Assembly (NCBI GenBank): GCA_016839515.1
Contig: JAEOUE010000127.1
Coordinates: 28,014 to 92,013, forward strand
Length of the DNA stretch: 64,000 bases
Direction: 5' to 3'
From: Candidatus Hodarchaeum mangrovi
GTDB taxonomy: Archaea > Asgardarchaeota > Heimdallarchaeia > Hodarchaeales > Hodarchaeaceae
The position numbers were made by a program, and so were the translations under genes. Of the stretch, positions 45,615 through 55,691 are shown piece by piece (position 1 is the stretch's first letter; each line of letters opens with the position of its first letter). Under the pieces are notes generated by a model. That model saw nothing but the letters and a program-made list of their open reading frames with translations, made no database searches and was not told the origin of the DNA.

Positions 45615-46337
45615 GTGGTCAGACTTTTCAAAAAGAAAACAGATGAAACAACACGTTCTTTCAAGTTTGAAGCTTCACTAAAACTTAAAGATTTATCTAT
45701 GGAAGAATATGCTCACATCACTTATGCTTTTCAAGTTGCTATGCTCCGTTTTGAGAGAATGTTAAAAGAATCTCTCCTAGAAAGTTATATAACTTCAACA
45801 ACATTGGAAAAAATATCCCAAGGCTTAAATTTGAATGAGATTAGAGAACTTAAAGTACCAGAAACTCCTACAATTGAGAAGGTATTCGGAGAAATCTCAG
45901 CTGCTAAACTCGCTCGTCATACTGAGCCTGTTCCTAAAGTAGTAACTAAAAAACTAGAAGAAGAAATTCCAGACATTCCAAAGGAGAAACCTCAGGTACA
46001 TGTTTCTAAATCAGCACCAGTCATTTCAAGTCAAAGTCCTGAACTCAGCACTCCTCCAAAGATAAGCTTCTCTTTTCCCACAGTACCTGATAAATCCGAA
46101 CCTGCCAACCTTCCTCAATCTGAGCCTGCTTCACTATCTCCCATAAAACCAGAAATTCCTTCAATTCCAAAAATTTCTTTTCCTAGTACAAGTAGTGGGA
46201 AACCAACCTCAAATCCCCTTGGAACAGTAGGACGACGTAAAGAAGATAGAGCCACAGGAATAGCAATCTTAAGAAAACAAATGTTAACCGAACTAAAGAA
46301 AATACGTTCCGTTGTATCTGAGACAGAGCAGCATTGA
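45615..46337 (+). CDS. Proline-rich protein with helical N- and C-terminal segments
   Basis: A 240-residue protein, family not recognised. Residues 1-105 are helical with a basic beginning (VRLFKKKTDE) and a FEASLKLKDLSMEEYAHITYAFQVAMLRFERML stretch. Residues about 110-205 are Pro/Ser/Lys-rich and likely disordered, with repeated KISF and SEPA pieces. A conserved-looking helix ends the protein (RATGIAILRKQMLTELKKIRSVV). The layout suggests a linker or adaptor between two binding ends. The GTG start is supported by an AGGAAGG site about 9 bases before it. Confidence 0.65.
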   Translation: MVRLFKKKTDETTRSFKFEASLKLKDLSMEEYAHITYAFQVAMLRFERMLKESLLESYITSTTLEKISQGLNLNEIRELKVPETPTIEKVFGEISAAKLARHTEPVPKVVTKKLEEEIPDIPKEKPQVHVSKSAPVISSQSPELSTPPKISFSFPTVPDKSEPANLPQSEPASLSPIKPEIPSIPKISFPSTSSGKPTSNPLGTVGRRKEDRATGIAILRKQMLTELKKIRSVVSETEQH

Positions 46338-46986
46338 TTGCTTAGTTCAAATCACAAGATTTAATTTAAACCATCAGTTATTTTCATTCTCTTAAATTCG
46401 TCAATATCATGATCTAAAATCAGATTACATATTTAAATCGATTTCTAATAATCTAATGTCTTTTTTATACGAAGTATACAAAAAAATTAATCCTATTTTA
46501 ATAATCAATTATCCTTTTTTTATTGAGTACAAATATATTCATATCGTTAATTATTCTACTTAGTATAAATTATACTAATTCTTTCTTAAATAGCCTAAAA
46601 TTTGTTCTAATCCTAAAAAATATACCAGAGCTTTCTTTAATTTCCTAAAAATATAAAAAAAATATTATTTAATTCTTTTAAATCAGGGTAATTAAATTTA
46701 AATTATTTATTCAGCTTGAATTTTTTTAGATTCACCTTATATAAAATAAAACCCTAAAGTTTGTTTAATGCCGTATAAAGAAAGAAAATTGAAATTTGAG
46801 GTTAATTTTAGAATCAATACCTACGAAATTACCATATAAATCTGAAGGATTCAAATAAACATCATTTTGATCTTGGAAAAAAAAGAGTGAGAAATTCAGA
46901 TATTAAAAATTTCATTTTTCAGCTATTTCTAACTTAAACCAGAAAATGGATTTACTTCCCAACCCCGAGAATAGTACTCCAAATTT
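46338..46986. other. Gene-free 3' region between convergent genes
   Basis: This 649-base interval between the proline-rich protein and the alpha-2-macroglobulin stop is extremely AT-rich, with many short A and T runs. Small inverted repeats occur (TTAGTATA-AAT-TATACTAA at 46560-46578; TTTTTTATAC-GAA-GTATAC near 46464). They may act as transcript ends for the two convergent genes. No protein-like open frame, tRNA-like fold or tandem repeat was seen. Confidence 0.4.
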
Positions 46987-49900
46987 TTAATATTTCTTAT
47001 TTTTCTGAATGATTAACGAGACAGAAACTGCAATAATAGCTGAGATGGCTAATAATATCAATATTGAAAAAGTAGGGATGTAAAGATCCTTCAATTCAAG
47101 ATATCTAGTAATCTCATCACTTACGAATACATTTCCGCTATTATCTATTAATTCAATGTATATCTCACTTTTTCCTTCATTTAGAGAGTAAATGATAGAT
47201 TTCCATTTATTATTTTGGAAATTACATTCAGAAACAGTCCATTTATCTTGTTTAATAAAGACACGAGCACTTGAAATACCCCAATTGTCGAATGCTTTAA
47301 TCGAAATGGAAAGTATAGGAATATTCTCTTTTAATTCCTCAGAAATTATTATATCTTCAAGAGTTGGATTTTGGAGATCTTTTTGAATGTCTCCAGAAGT
47401 TGGATCCAATTTTAGACGAGTGTCTCCTAAAATTGTGGGAGTACTCAAGACTTCCCAGCTGTCATACATGCTAGAAAGACGAGCAGGTTTAACTAATGAC
47501 TGTCTAACATTATATGCCACAATTCCATATTGAACTACTGTCTTTCCTTTATTTAATTCTGGAAAGAAGAATACTACACCAAACGAAGTTTGTTTGAATA
47601 TTCCTTGGCTGGATTGAACAGTTGTAGGTTCAACTTGGAATCCAGATGGGAGAAAGTCTTCGAGCATAAGGTAATTCTGCGTATCCTGAGTATTTTCAAT
47701 TGTTAAAATGACCACTACCATATCACCCTTTTGGTAGGACGATATTTGAGAGTAATCTCTCTCTATAGACAATCCATTAGTATCATTAATTGTTTTTGAA
47801 CTGAAAAAAACTTGGGGAATTTCTTTTGGTATTGAACCTTTATTTAATGATAACACACCTTCAGTAAACTCTTTGACATCTAGTAAAACTGGCCCATATC
47901 TTCGGGAGATTATTGCAGGGGAAAATATTTCCTGATCCTGATTAGATAATCTATATGAGATATCAAATCCAGGTATAAAGTATAACCCTGGAATAGAAGG
48001 AGCATTATAATTAAAGTTAATAGTGGTTGAATGAGCAAGGAATGAAATCGTTTGTGGTAGATTAGGAACAGGAACTATATCCCCAGCTATAGGTACAAGC
48101 TTTAGATCTACAGAATATATCTTTTCAGAGCTTGGAATAAGAGAAATTGGAATTACAACATCCTGACCTGATTGGGCTGTTATTGTTTCAGGTATTGTAA
48201 TAATAGGTAACTTTCGAAGAATTTGTACACCTTGGAAATAATATGTAACATTTCCAATTCCACTCTTTAATAATTGGATAGTATTATTACCATTCTGGAA
48301 TAAATCATCAAGTCGAAGGTAATAATTCGGTTGATTTCCAATCGAAAGGTCAATATTTTGAATTTCATTGCCATTTATAACTAAAGTAACTGTGACATCT
48401 TCATTGGAGCTTATACTACTCGATGTGATTGAGAGGATGCTTGAAATTGCTGCTGAAGTATCAGCTGTGTTTCCCCATCCATACCAATTTTGGTACTGAA
48501 GAATCCAACCTAATGCACCACGGATAATTGAAACTGATGCCGATAGATCCAATTTAACTAGAGCTTCGAGGGCTAGTGAAGTTACTTCAACATCACCACC
48601 CAAAGATCTCCACCAATAATTTTCTTCTGTAGCATAGGTCCAATAATAACCTTCGTTCGAGATTTTTACATTGTTTTTTAAGAAAGTAATTAACTGAGTC
48701 TCAAATCCTGTTGTACTATAACCTGTGGACGCTATATTTGTTAAATAAAGGCCTGCCAAGTAATTTGATTGCATTTGTCCTTGATTCCATGTATTTTGGA
48801 TAAAACTAACCCCATTTTCGATGGTAGTAGAATAATCAGCAATTGAATCCCAATAAACAAAGGCACGAAGAACGAAAGCTGTATAAGATGCCTTGTCAAT
48901 ATTTCTCCAAGAATCTACAGTCCAGCTTCCATCATAATTTTGATGAATTTTTAGAAATTCCAGTGCTGCTTTAATAACAGTTAAGTCCAAATGAAAATCT
49001 GAATTATTTACAACTCCTAATCCATAAAGAACGATACTGGTCATATAAATTCGTGAAGTATCATCATGCCACCAACCCCATCCACCATCAGAATGCTGCT
49101 GGCTATAGAGACGAGAAATTCCAGATAAAATCATATCATTAATAAGCTCTTCAGTATCATTTGTTAATGATCCAGCTTCTCTTAAATATTGTAATATAAG
49201 TGCATTAGGAATTAATCGTGAGATCGTTTGTTCCGTACAGCCATATGGGTATCCAATTAACCTCTCCCATGAAGAGAGAGCAATGGAACCAAGTCCAAGA
49301 TCAAGTTGAAGGAATTCTTTTGAGGAAATTGCTTCTTCATATTTTGAATAAAAAAAGACAGGAGAAGAAGAAATGAATCCACTTTGTTGTACAATTTCTT
49401 GAACTCCATTTGGTGTTACTTCATGAGACTTTCGTATAGCATCAAAATGCAAAATGCCATCCAAAGTCGTTGTTTCAGCTGATATAGTGACATTATGATA
49501 ACCTGGTTCATTTGCAAGACAAGCCCATCCAATGGATCCAAGAAAACCCCCAGGAAGCCTTAAAAGTTGTCTATCCTTACTTAAAACAATTATTCCTTCT
49601 CCCACCTCTATTTTGAGATTAATATCAAGGAGCTCATCTAGATAATTATAGACTATACCTCTAATAACGAAAATATCATCCTGAAGGACATATGGGTCTT
49701 TATCAATTTCAACGAAAAATGGCAAAAATGTGTTAAATGTATATTTCGCTAATTGACCGTTTCCAGATTGAGTTGTAGCTATGACTCGGACAGTCCATTC
49801 TCCAATATTATCAGGGAGAGTAATTGTTTCCGACCATTGACCACTAATTAAAACTATCTGAGGTTTCCAGTAAGCATTTTCTGGTAGATTATCACGAATT

Positions 49901-52833
49901 TCTTTTCGTGTTTTTGGAGTTTCTTGATCCTGAGTTTTTTCATCAGAACTAGTTGGTGGCATCATATAATCAATATCTGTATATTCAGGACCACCATACC
50001 AATATCCACCTCGAATTCCAAGAATATTATAATCCTCATACCACCAGAACCACCAATTTTGCTGGAGATTTTTCCAAGAGACAACAGTCCAAACAGCAGG
50101 CCAATATTCTTCTTGCTCAAAATGTGTAAGTTCACTTTCTGGATCTGCCTCTACACCATATACAGAACTATCTACAAAAGATACTGCAAGTATACTTGTT
50201 ATCGGATTCCCTACAGAGTCTTTCACTGAAATAGTAATTTGAGCAGAGTCCCCAGGCTCATAAATTTGTTTTGAAGAATTTATATCTACAATTAGATTTG
50301 AATCAACCTTCACCTCTATATTAGAGGTTATAAGTAATCCATTTGAACTAACCCCGAATGCATCTACCCAAAATTTCGGAGCAAGTGGACCAAGATCAGA
50401 TATATAAATATTAAATGTCAGAGCTCCATTTAATGAGATGAAATAAGTATTGACAATACCCCGTTTAACAAATTGAATCATTAATGGGGTTGAAAGAGAT
50501 TGACTCAATTCTCCAGTTAAAGTCATTTTATCCCCTAAGGAATAATTTGATTTATCTGTTGTGAGATTTAAACTGTAAATGGAACCTACTGTAAATTCCA
50601 CAGTTTTTACATAACGATAATATTGCCAAAAGCCCCAATATGTATCAAATTTTGTTTCTAGATAAATACGAATGTTGTATTTTCCTGTTGGAGCATATGA
50701 GGATAATTTAATGTTGATTGTTTCTCCACTCTTTGAAATTAACCTTGTTGTCATACCAATTAATTCATAATCTGCATCGTATATCCTGATTTTGACATTT
50801 CCACTAATCGCTCCTTGATCAACTCCATTAATCACTTTAAGAGATAACTCAACAACTTCTCCTGGATCAAAATTATTAGAATTTAATGAAGTGGCCACAA
50901 TATTACGATCAAGTGTGAAATAAATAGTCGTCGTTCCTTTTCGTCCATCTTCAGCATCAACTTCGATTAATCCCACATAACGTGTAAAGAATTTAGTTAT
51001 ACTTTGTGGAATTTGGAAAGTAATTATTCCTTGTCCTGAACTATCAGTACGACCTGTTAAAGTCATCACTGAAGCATTTTGATTGTCTGATAAAATCCCA
51101 AAAAGTATCATTTTAATGGAAGCATCAGCAAGTGGAGTCCAGCTAGCCCAGTAAAAATCATGTGAAGTAAATTGGTAGGCTCCTAGATAAACACTTATGT
51201 TCTCATTAATTCTTGGGAACCAAGGATTAACATAAGCCCATGTATACACCTGGTTGGTAACAATTATCGTTGCAGTTCCTGACACTTTCCTCCCTACTGT
51301 ATCTGTAACAGTAACATTGATAGGAATTGATTCTAATTCAGAACTTAAGGTTTTTGGGAGCGTATACTTAAATTTCCAATATCCTTCTATATCTGTTGTG
51401 CCTTGTAATGTTCCTAAGTTTCCAATTATAAGATTAATTGTTCCACCTGATACGGGACGCCCGAAATAGTACTGAGCAGAAATATTCCCTGTAATAGTCT
51501 GACCTGGAACTACATATTCTTTATCCAGTCCTATTAAAACTCTAAAAGCAGGTTTTTCATATTTATCAACACGAATTTGTAAAGAACCTATTGCATTATC
51601 TTTTTTAGCAATTAAGGTGTATAGTCCTAGTTCACTCTCAACATCAAGCGCAAATGATAGTGTAGTTATACCATATTTATTTGAGGAAACTTTTTTATGG
51701 AGCAAAATATGTTGACTAGGTGAAGTAATCTCAATTTCAAATTCAGTTTCAAGAGGATCTTTAGTAACTTTGTAATAATCATTTTTCCAGATTAAAAATC
51801 TAACTTTAATGGATTCACCAGGGAAATAAATAGGCTTATCTGTAGTTATTACAAACTCATACGGTTGATACTCCCAATAACCATCCCATGTCCACATATA
51901 ACCTCCTCGATAAATATCACGAGAGATGAAAGTTGTTTCCCCTTGATAGCTTGCAGAAAAGTTCAACATCATCCAATAATTCTGAGATAGGAATGTTGAA
52001 GGAACAAATTTAGGTTCTATAATCCCACGAACATCTGTAATCCCAGAAAAAACTTTTTCTTCTACATATTCATACTTTGAAGTGTTTGGATTATAGAAAT
52101 ATCGATTACCTGTTAATTCAACTTCAACACCAGACAGAGGGGAAAAGTCTGCAATGTCTAATATATATGCAACAGAATAATACATTTCTCCTTCAACAAA
52201 CTGGTAAGGAGCTCTCCAGAAGATTCCAATGCTGGAAACAGAAAAAGCACGAGATGTCAAAAATGAATTGGATTGAGAACGAACAACAATTGTAAATCGT
52301 CCAGTCTGAGATGAAATAAAGGTAGAACTCCATATTCCTTGAAGATTGGTCGTAATATAATGTGTTTCAATAATACGTGAGGAATAATCATCATAATTAT
52401 AATAATAAGAATAGTACCAATCCCAATATTCACCTTGAATGATCTCAACAATAAGATTAACTGAAACAGGAGTTGTCCCTTGAGTCGTTTGTAGAAGATA
52501 ATTAACCGGATCATTTGGTGCAACAACTGATTTTTCAAGATCAATGTTAACAATTAATTGATCATTTTCATCATTAACCTTAGTTGTTGGAAGGTAATTT
52601 GATGTATAGTTATTTTCAACAATAGGCCCTAAACGATATACAGATGATTCCTTTGCTAACGAATTTTCATCTATAGGATGGATCTCTGAATCCTCAAAGT
52701 TATAAACTTCATTGGATTCAAATTGATCTTTATGATTTTGATAAATTTCGGATTGTCCAATAATACCAGTTGTTTGAATCAAACTAAGTGACAATAAAGC
52801 CAAAATAATTATCCAATTTAATTTTAATTTCAT
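46987..52833 (-). CDS. Alpha-2-macroglobulin family protein with thioester motif
   Basis: A protein of about 1,950 residues, exported by an N-terminal signal peptide (WIIILALLSLSLIQTTG) and anchored by a C-terminal helix (FSILILLAISAIIAVSVSLII, then KKY). It has the order of the family: several macroglobulin-like beta domains (YKPIYFPGESIKVRF-type strands, seen as TDKPIYFPGESI), a bait-like variable region near residues 990-1030 with Thr/Gln/Glu/Pro-rich sequence, and the thioester-domain motif GYPYGCTEQ (about residue 1,200), then the alpha-alpha toroid repeats (SDGGWGWWHDDTS; YDGSWTVD). Known role: covalent trapping of proteases or surface ligands. The ORF opens at GTG 52842; ATG 52833 has GTGAGG close before it and gives a cleaner signal peptide. 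Long C-terminal part after the toroid is beta-rich. Confidence 0.9.
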   Translation of the reverse strand: MKLKLNWIIILALLSLSLIQTTGIIGQSEIYQNHKDQFESNEVYNFEDSEIHPIDENSLAKESSVYRLGPIVENNYTSNYLPTTKVNDENDQLIVNIDLEKSVVAPNDPVNYLLQTTQGTTPVSVNLIVEIIQGEYWDWYYSYYYNYDDYSSRIIETHYITTNLQGIWSSTFISSQTGRFTIVVRSQSNSFLTSRAFSVSSIGIFWRAPYQFVEGEMYYSVAYILDIADFSPLSGVEVELTGNRYFYNPNTSKYEYVEEKVFSGITDVRGIIEPKFVPSTFLSQNYWMMLNFSASYQGETTFISRDIYRGGYMWTWDGYWEYQPYEFVITTDKPIYFPGESIKVRFLIWKNDYYKVTKDPLETEFEIEITSPSQHILLHKKVSSNKYGITTLSFALDVESELGLYTLIAKKDNAIGSLQIRVDKYEKPAFRVLIGLDKEYVVPGQTITGNISAQYYFGRPVSGGTINLIIGNLGTLQGTTDIEGYWKFKYTLPKTLSSELESIPINVTVTDTVGRKVSGTATIIVTNQVYTWAYVNPWFPRINENISVYLGAYQFTSHDFYWASWTPLADASIKMILFGILSDNQNASVMTLTGRTDSSGQGIITFQIPQSITKFFTRYVGLIEVDAEDGRKGTTTIYFTLDRNIVATSLNSNNFDPGEVVELSLKVINGVDQGAISGNVKIRIYDADYELIGMTTRLISKSGETINIKLSSYAPTGKYNIRIYLETKFDTYWGFWQYYRYVKTVEFTVGSIYSLNLTTDKSNYSLGDKMTLTGELSQSLSTPLMIQFVKRGIVNTYFISLNGALTFNIYISDLGPLAPKFWVDAFGVSSNGLLITSNIEVKVDSNLIVDINSSKQIYEPGDSAQITISVKDSVGNPITSILAVSFVDSSVYGVEADPESELTHFEQEEYWPAVWTVVSWKNLQQNWWFWWYEDYNILGIRGGYWYGGPEYTDIDYMMPPTSSDEKTQDQETPKTRKEIRDNLPENAYWKPQIVLISGQWSETITLPDNIGEWTVRVIATTQSGNGQLAKYTFNTFLPFFVEIDKDPYVLQDDIFVIRGIVYNYLDELLDINLKIEVGEGIIVLSKDRQLLRLPGGFLGSIGWACLANEPGYHNVTISAETTTLDGILHFDAIRKSHEVTPNGVQEIVQQSGFISSSPVFFYSKYEEAISSKEFLQLDLGLGSIALSSWERLIGYPYGCTEQTISRLIPNALILQYLREAGSLTNDTEELINDMILSGISRLYSQQHSDGGWGWWHDDTSRIYMTSIVLYGLGVVNNSDFHLDLTVIKAALEFLKIHQNYDGSWTVDSWRNIDKASYTAFVLRAFVYWDSIADYSTTIENGVSFIQNTWNQGQMQSNYLAGLYLTNIASTGYSTTGFETQLITFLKNNVKISNEGYYWTYATEENYWWRSLGGDVEVTSLALEALVKLDLSASVSIIRGALGWILQYQNWYGWGNTADTSAAISSILSITSSSISSNEDVTVTLVINGNEIQNIDLSIGNQPNYYLRLDDLFQNGNNTIQLLKSGIGNVTYYFQGVQILRKLPIITIPETITAQSGQDVVIPISLIPSSEKIYSVDLKLVPIAGDIVPVPNLPQTISFLAHSTTINFNYNAPSIPGLYFIPGFDISYRLSNQDQEIFSPAIISRRYGPVLLDVKEFTEGVLSLNKGSIPKEIPQVFFSSKTINDTNGLSIERDYSQISSYQKGDMVVVILTIENTQDTQNYLMLEDFLPSGFQVEPTTVQSSQGIFKQTSFGVVFFFPELNKGKTVVQYGIVAYNVRQSLVKPARLSSMYDSWEVLSTPTILGDTRLKLDPTSGDIQKDLQNPTLEDIIISEELKENIPILSISIKAFDNWGISSARVFIKQDKWTVSECNFQNNKWKSIIYSLNEGKSEIYIELIDNSGNVFVSDEITRYLELKDLYIPTFSILILLAISAIIAVSVSLIIQKNKKY

Positions 52834-53047
52834 ATTCCTCACGCTTTTGGTAAGCTAACTTATAAAAAAATAATTCATTTTGATTTTATTATACCAAGCA
52901 TTAGAACACTAAATGTTTGATGTTCTAAAAAGTAGAAGAAAGAAGAAATATTGGAAAAGTTCTCTAAGAATTTCATAAGAATTATTCTTTAGATGAAATA
53001 TTAGCTAAAAATCATTTCTAAAAACAATTAAAGAATAAGAATTAATA

Positions 53048-55636
53048 TTACAGGAAATTAGTCAATGGAATTATTAATGCATTACTTTTCACTTCGGCTT
53101 CACTAATATCAATCCCGAATCTATTACTAGCACCTAATATCTCTCTAATATAATGATTTCTATCAATTTTCTCTTTATTCTTTTGAATAAAATCGGGATG
53201 AAAAGCTCGTTGATATTGTGGAACGTTTTCAGAATGTTCAGTAATGATATAGGGGAATCCATCCCATTTTTTATATTCTTCTTCTGGGTCAAGCTTATTA
53301 ATTTCACAATAATGTAAGAAAGCACCAGTAGCTTGTGTAACTGATCTATAGCTCTTGGGTGATCTTTTAACAGGGCCAAGGATCGTTAATTCAGGAATTA
53401 AACGCTCTTGAGGATCATTTAAAATTTTAAAACAAACTTTTAAAATAAGTCGTCTAGCATTAAGTAGTCTTTGATCAGAAAAGTCACGGAGTAGCGTTTC
53501 AAGAAGCAAACGTTGAGTTTTTCGAGCTAAAGGCGACCAATCCGATCTTACAGCCTCAAATCCTCTGATGACAACTTTATTGGTCAATAAAGATAAATAG
53601 GCATAAGCTTTCTTTCTTCCTTTCTTTAAAATAATTCTTAGGGCGATATCCTCTCTTTTAAGCTCTAGAAATTCTGGTAAGCGTGAGGAAAGAAATGTTT
53701 GATAGTCTTTAATCTCAGAATCAAGGAGCTGAATAAATTCCTCTCGATTTGTATTTTCTCGGAACAGAGAGGATAGATCTAGATTATCATCTTCAAATTC
53801 AACAAAAATGGAATCTGTATCACCATATCTAACATAAACCTGATATGGGTGATTTACTGAAAATTCTGCGGTCCAATACTGAAGTTGATCACGTAATAAA
53901 GTTCGAGCTATTGCTGTAATACTATTTGAAATTAGATAATGATAAAACCGGCCACGTGGATAGTTTGCTGCTCCAATTACTGAATTTGCCATTAATTTAA
54001 GAGATCGCTGTTGTTTTTGCTGTAATTGTATCTCTTTCTGATTAAATTTCGTTTTATTATTCTTTAATAAATTTATATTATTAATAAGTTGATATCTTGT
54101 CTTCAAAACACGATCCATTAATTCAGCGAGTGCCCCATAACGAGGAAGCTGTTTGAATCTCTCTATAGGAGATAATTTTTCGCTATTGGGAATTAGGGTT
54201 TCACCAGAAATATTGTGTTGTCTTACAATATTTGGATAAAGCGAAAGAAAGTCGAAAATAGCAACACAAAGAGCTTCATCAACTTCAGGATCTAAGACCC
54301 ACCCTCCTAAATGTGGATGTTTCTTCTTTAGCTCAGTCCTTATTTTTAATTCAGAAGAATCAGGTACATTAGGAATTAACATGTTTCTTGTGTATAAAAT
54401 TCGCATTAATTCAAGTTCTCCAATATTTCGATGTGTTGAAAGAAGACCTTCAGGCAGAGGGTATCCAGAGAGACGACATAACTCTATTAGGTCTGCAATC
54501 CCAAGCTCAGAAGTCAAACGGAAAGTTAGTAATGAATCTGTTAATGAATAATTGTAAAACACCTGGTATTTCTCTTTATCTCCTTTAATTGCCTCTCGCC
54601 ATAATTCCCCCAATCTCATATCTGTTTCAACTTTACTTTCTCCTAAAACATGTTTAGCAATAGAATTTAATGTTTTTTTACCGCTGATGGGATGAATTCC
54701 CCACGTCTTGGGTAAGAGATCTACTAATGCTCTTCCCTTTAAACGATAACTATCAACTGGAATGTTTGATTTTAAAATATCAGCCTGAAGATCATCGAAT
54801 ATAGCGAGCTTGCCAAAATTTAGATTATATTTTTGAAACCGGGCTTTTAAGTATGGTATATCAAAATTTGTCCCATTAAATGATACTATAACGTCAGGAC
54901 GAATTTTTAAAATTTTTTGTTGAAATGTTGTTAATAACTTCAATTCCTCTAAATCTGAATCAGCCTCAAGAATTATTACATAGGTCTGTATGTCAGCTGT
55001 TCCAATATACCCCCAAGCCAGTGAAATAGCAGTTACTCTTCGATTTTTTGCTGCAAATAGCTCTGTTATTGTTTCGCCCTCTTCAGCAACTTCAATATCA
55101 AATGCCATTACAAGAGGTTGATAATTAGATGATATATTTAATTGAGAAATATCGTTGATTGATGCTAGAACGATTATGTCCTCTTTTGTCTCCCTAAGAA
55201 TAGTTCCAGAAGCCATAATAGTGTGAAGGGCTTTTAATCCACGATCTATTAGGAGTCTTTTAGTAAATGGGATATCAGCTTCATAAATAGGAATACCTGA
55301 TTGAAGAAATAGATTTCGTATTTTTGGTACTAAATATGGGACTCTACCTACCACTTTTATAAGGTTCTTTTGTACTCCTCCAAAATATTGCCTTTTTATA
55401 CATTTTTCTAATTTTAAAATCCAATTAGAAGTTATCAGGTTATTTTTCTTTAATATTGATTTGACTTGCTCAATTGCAGCTTCAACGTAAAAATATGGAA
55501 AAAAATCTAGGATACGAACCTCAACTGTGCGTTCTGCCGAACGTCCCCATAAACGAAGGAGAGGAATTTGAATTCCATCTTCTTTGTTCATCTCATAGTC
55601 TAGATCTAAGAGAATAAATTCAATACTCCTTATCAC
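53048..55636 (-). CDS. polB: Family-B DNA polymerase
   Basis: An 862-residue replicative-type polymerase with proofreading. Exonuclease motifs: Exo I AFDIEVA (about 178-184), Exo II VSFNGTNFDIPYLKAR, Exo III YNYSLTDSLLT. Polymerase motifs: A DFLSLYPNIVRQHNIS (about 460), B KLMANSVIGAANYP (about 550; KxxxNSxYG with Ile at the Tyr position) and C VRYGDTDSIFVE (about 604), then the KKGRKKAYAYL contact region. All catalytic Asp are present, so it should be active. No intein interrupts the motifs. The start is GTG with a weak GGTG site 12 bases before it. It stands apart from other replication genes here. Asgard genomes have several PolB types; subtype not resolved. Confidence 0.93.
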   Translation of the reverse strand: MIRSIEFILLDLDYEMNKEDGIQIPLLRLWGRSAERTVEVRILDFFPYFYVEAAIEQVKSILKKNNLITSNWILKLEKCIKRQYFGGVQKNLIKVVGRVPYLVPKIRNLFLQSGIPIYEADIPFTKRLLIDRGLKALHTIMASGTILRETKEDIIVLASINDISQLNISSNYQPLVMAFDIEVAEEGETITELFAAKNRRVTAISLAWGYIGTADIQTYVIILEADSDLEELKLLTTFQQKILKIRPDVIVSFNGTNFDIPYLKARFQKYNLNFGKLAIFDDLQADILKSNIPVDSYRLKGRALVDLLPKTWGIHPISGKKTLNSIAKHVLGESKVETDMRLGELWREAIKGDKEKYQVFYNYSLTDSLLTFRLTSELGIADLIELCRLSGYPLPEGLLSTHRNIGELELMRILYTRNMLIPNVPDSSELKIRTELKKKHPHLGGWVLDPEVDEALCVAIFDFLSLYPNIVRQHNISGETLIPNSEKLSPIERFKQLPRYGALAELMDRVLKTRYQLINNINLLKNNKTKFNQKEIQLQQKQQRSLKLMANSVIGAANYPRGRFYHYLISNSITAIARTLLRDQLQYWTAEFSVNHPYQVYVRYGDTDSIFVEFEDDNLDLSSLFRENTNREEFIQLLDSEIKDYQTFLSSRLPEFLELKREDIALRIILKKGRKKAYAYLSLLTNKVVIRGFEAVRSDWSPLARKTQRLLLETLLRDFSDQRLLNARRLILKVCFKILNDPQERLIPELTILGPVKRSPKSYRSVTQATGAFLHYCEINKLDPEEEYKKWDGFPYIITEHSENVPQYQRAFHPDFIQKNKEKIDRNHYIREILGASNRFGIDISEAEVKSNALIIPLTNFL

Positions 55637-55691
55637 TATCTTTTACACCGATAAATAAGATTGAATAACCAATATCCAAATTAACATTACT

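Noticed and set aside
46560-46578. TTAGTATA-AAT-TATACTAA inverted repeat
   Set aside because: Perfect but made almost only of A and T in a 3' intergenic region, so chance occurrence is likely.
47192-47386. Several plus-strand ORFs inside the alpha-2-macroglobulin gene (for example 47192..47386, 49924..50229, 51254..51469)
   Set aside because: They lie wholly inside a long convincing minus-strand gene and have unstructured composition; shadows of the real frame.
53048-55636. Intein in DNA polymerase B
   Set aside because: Motifs A, B and C follow each other at normal spacing with no inserted Hint or homing endonuclease sequence; the same is true for RadA.
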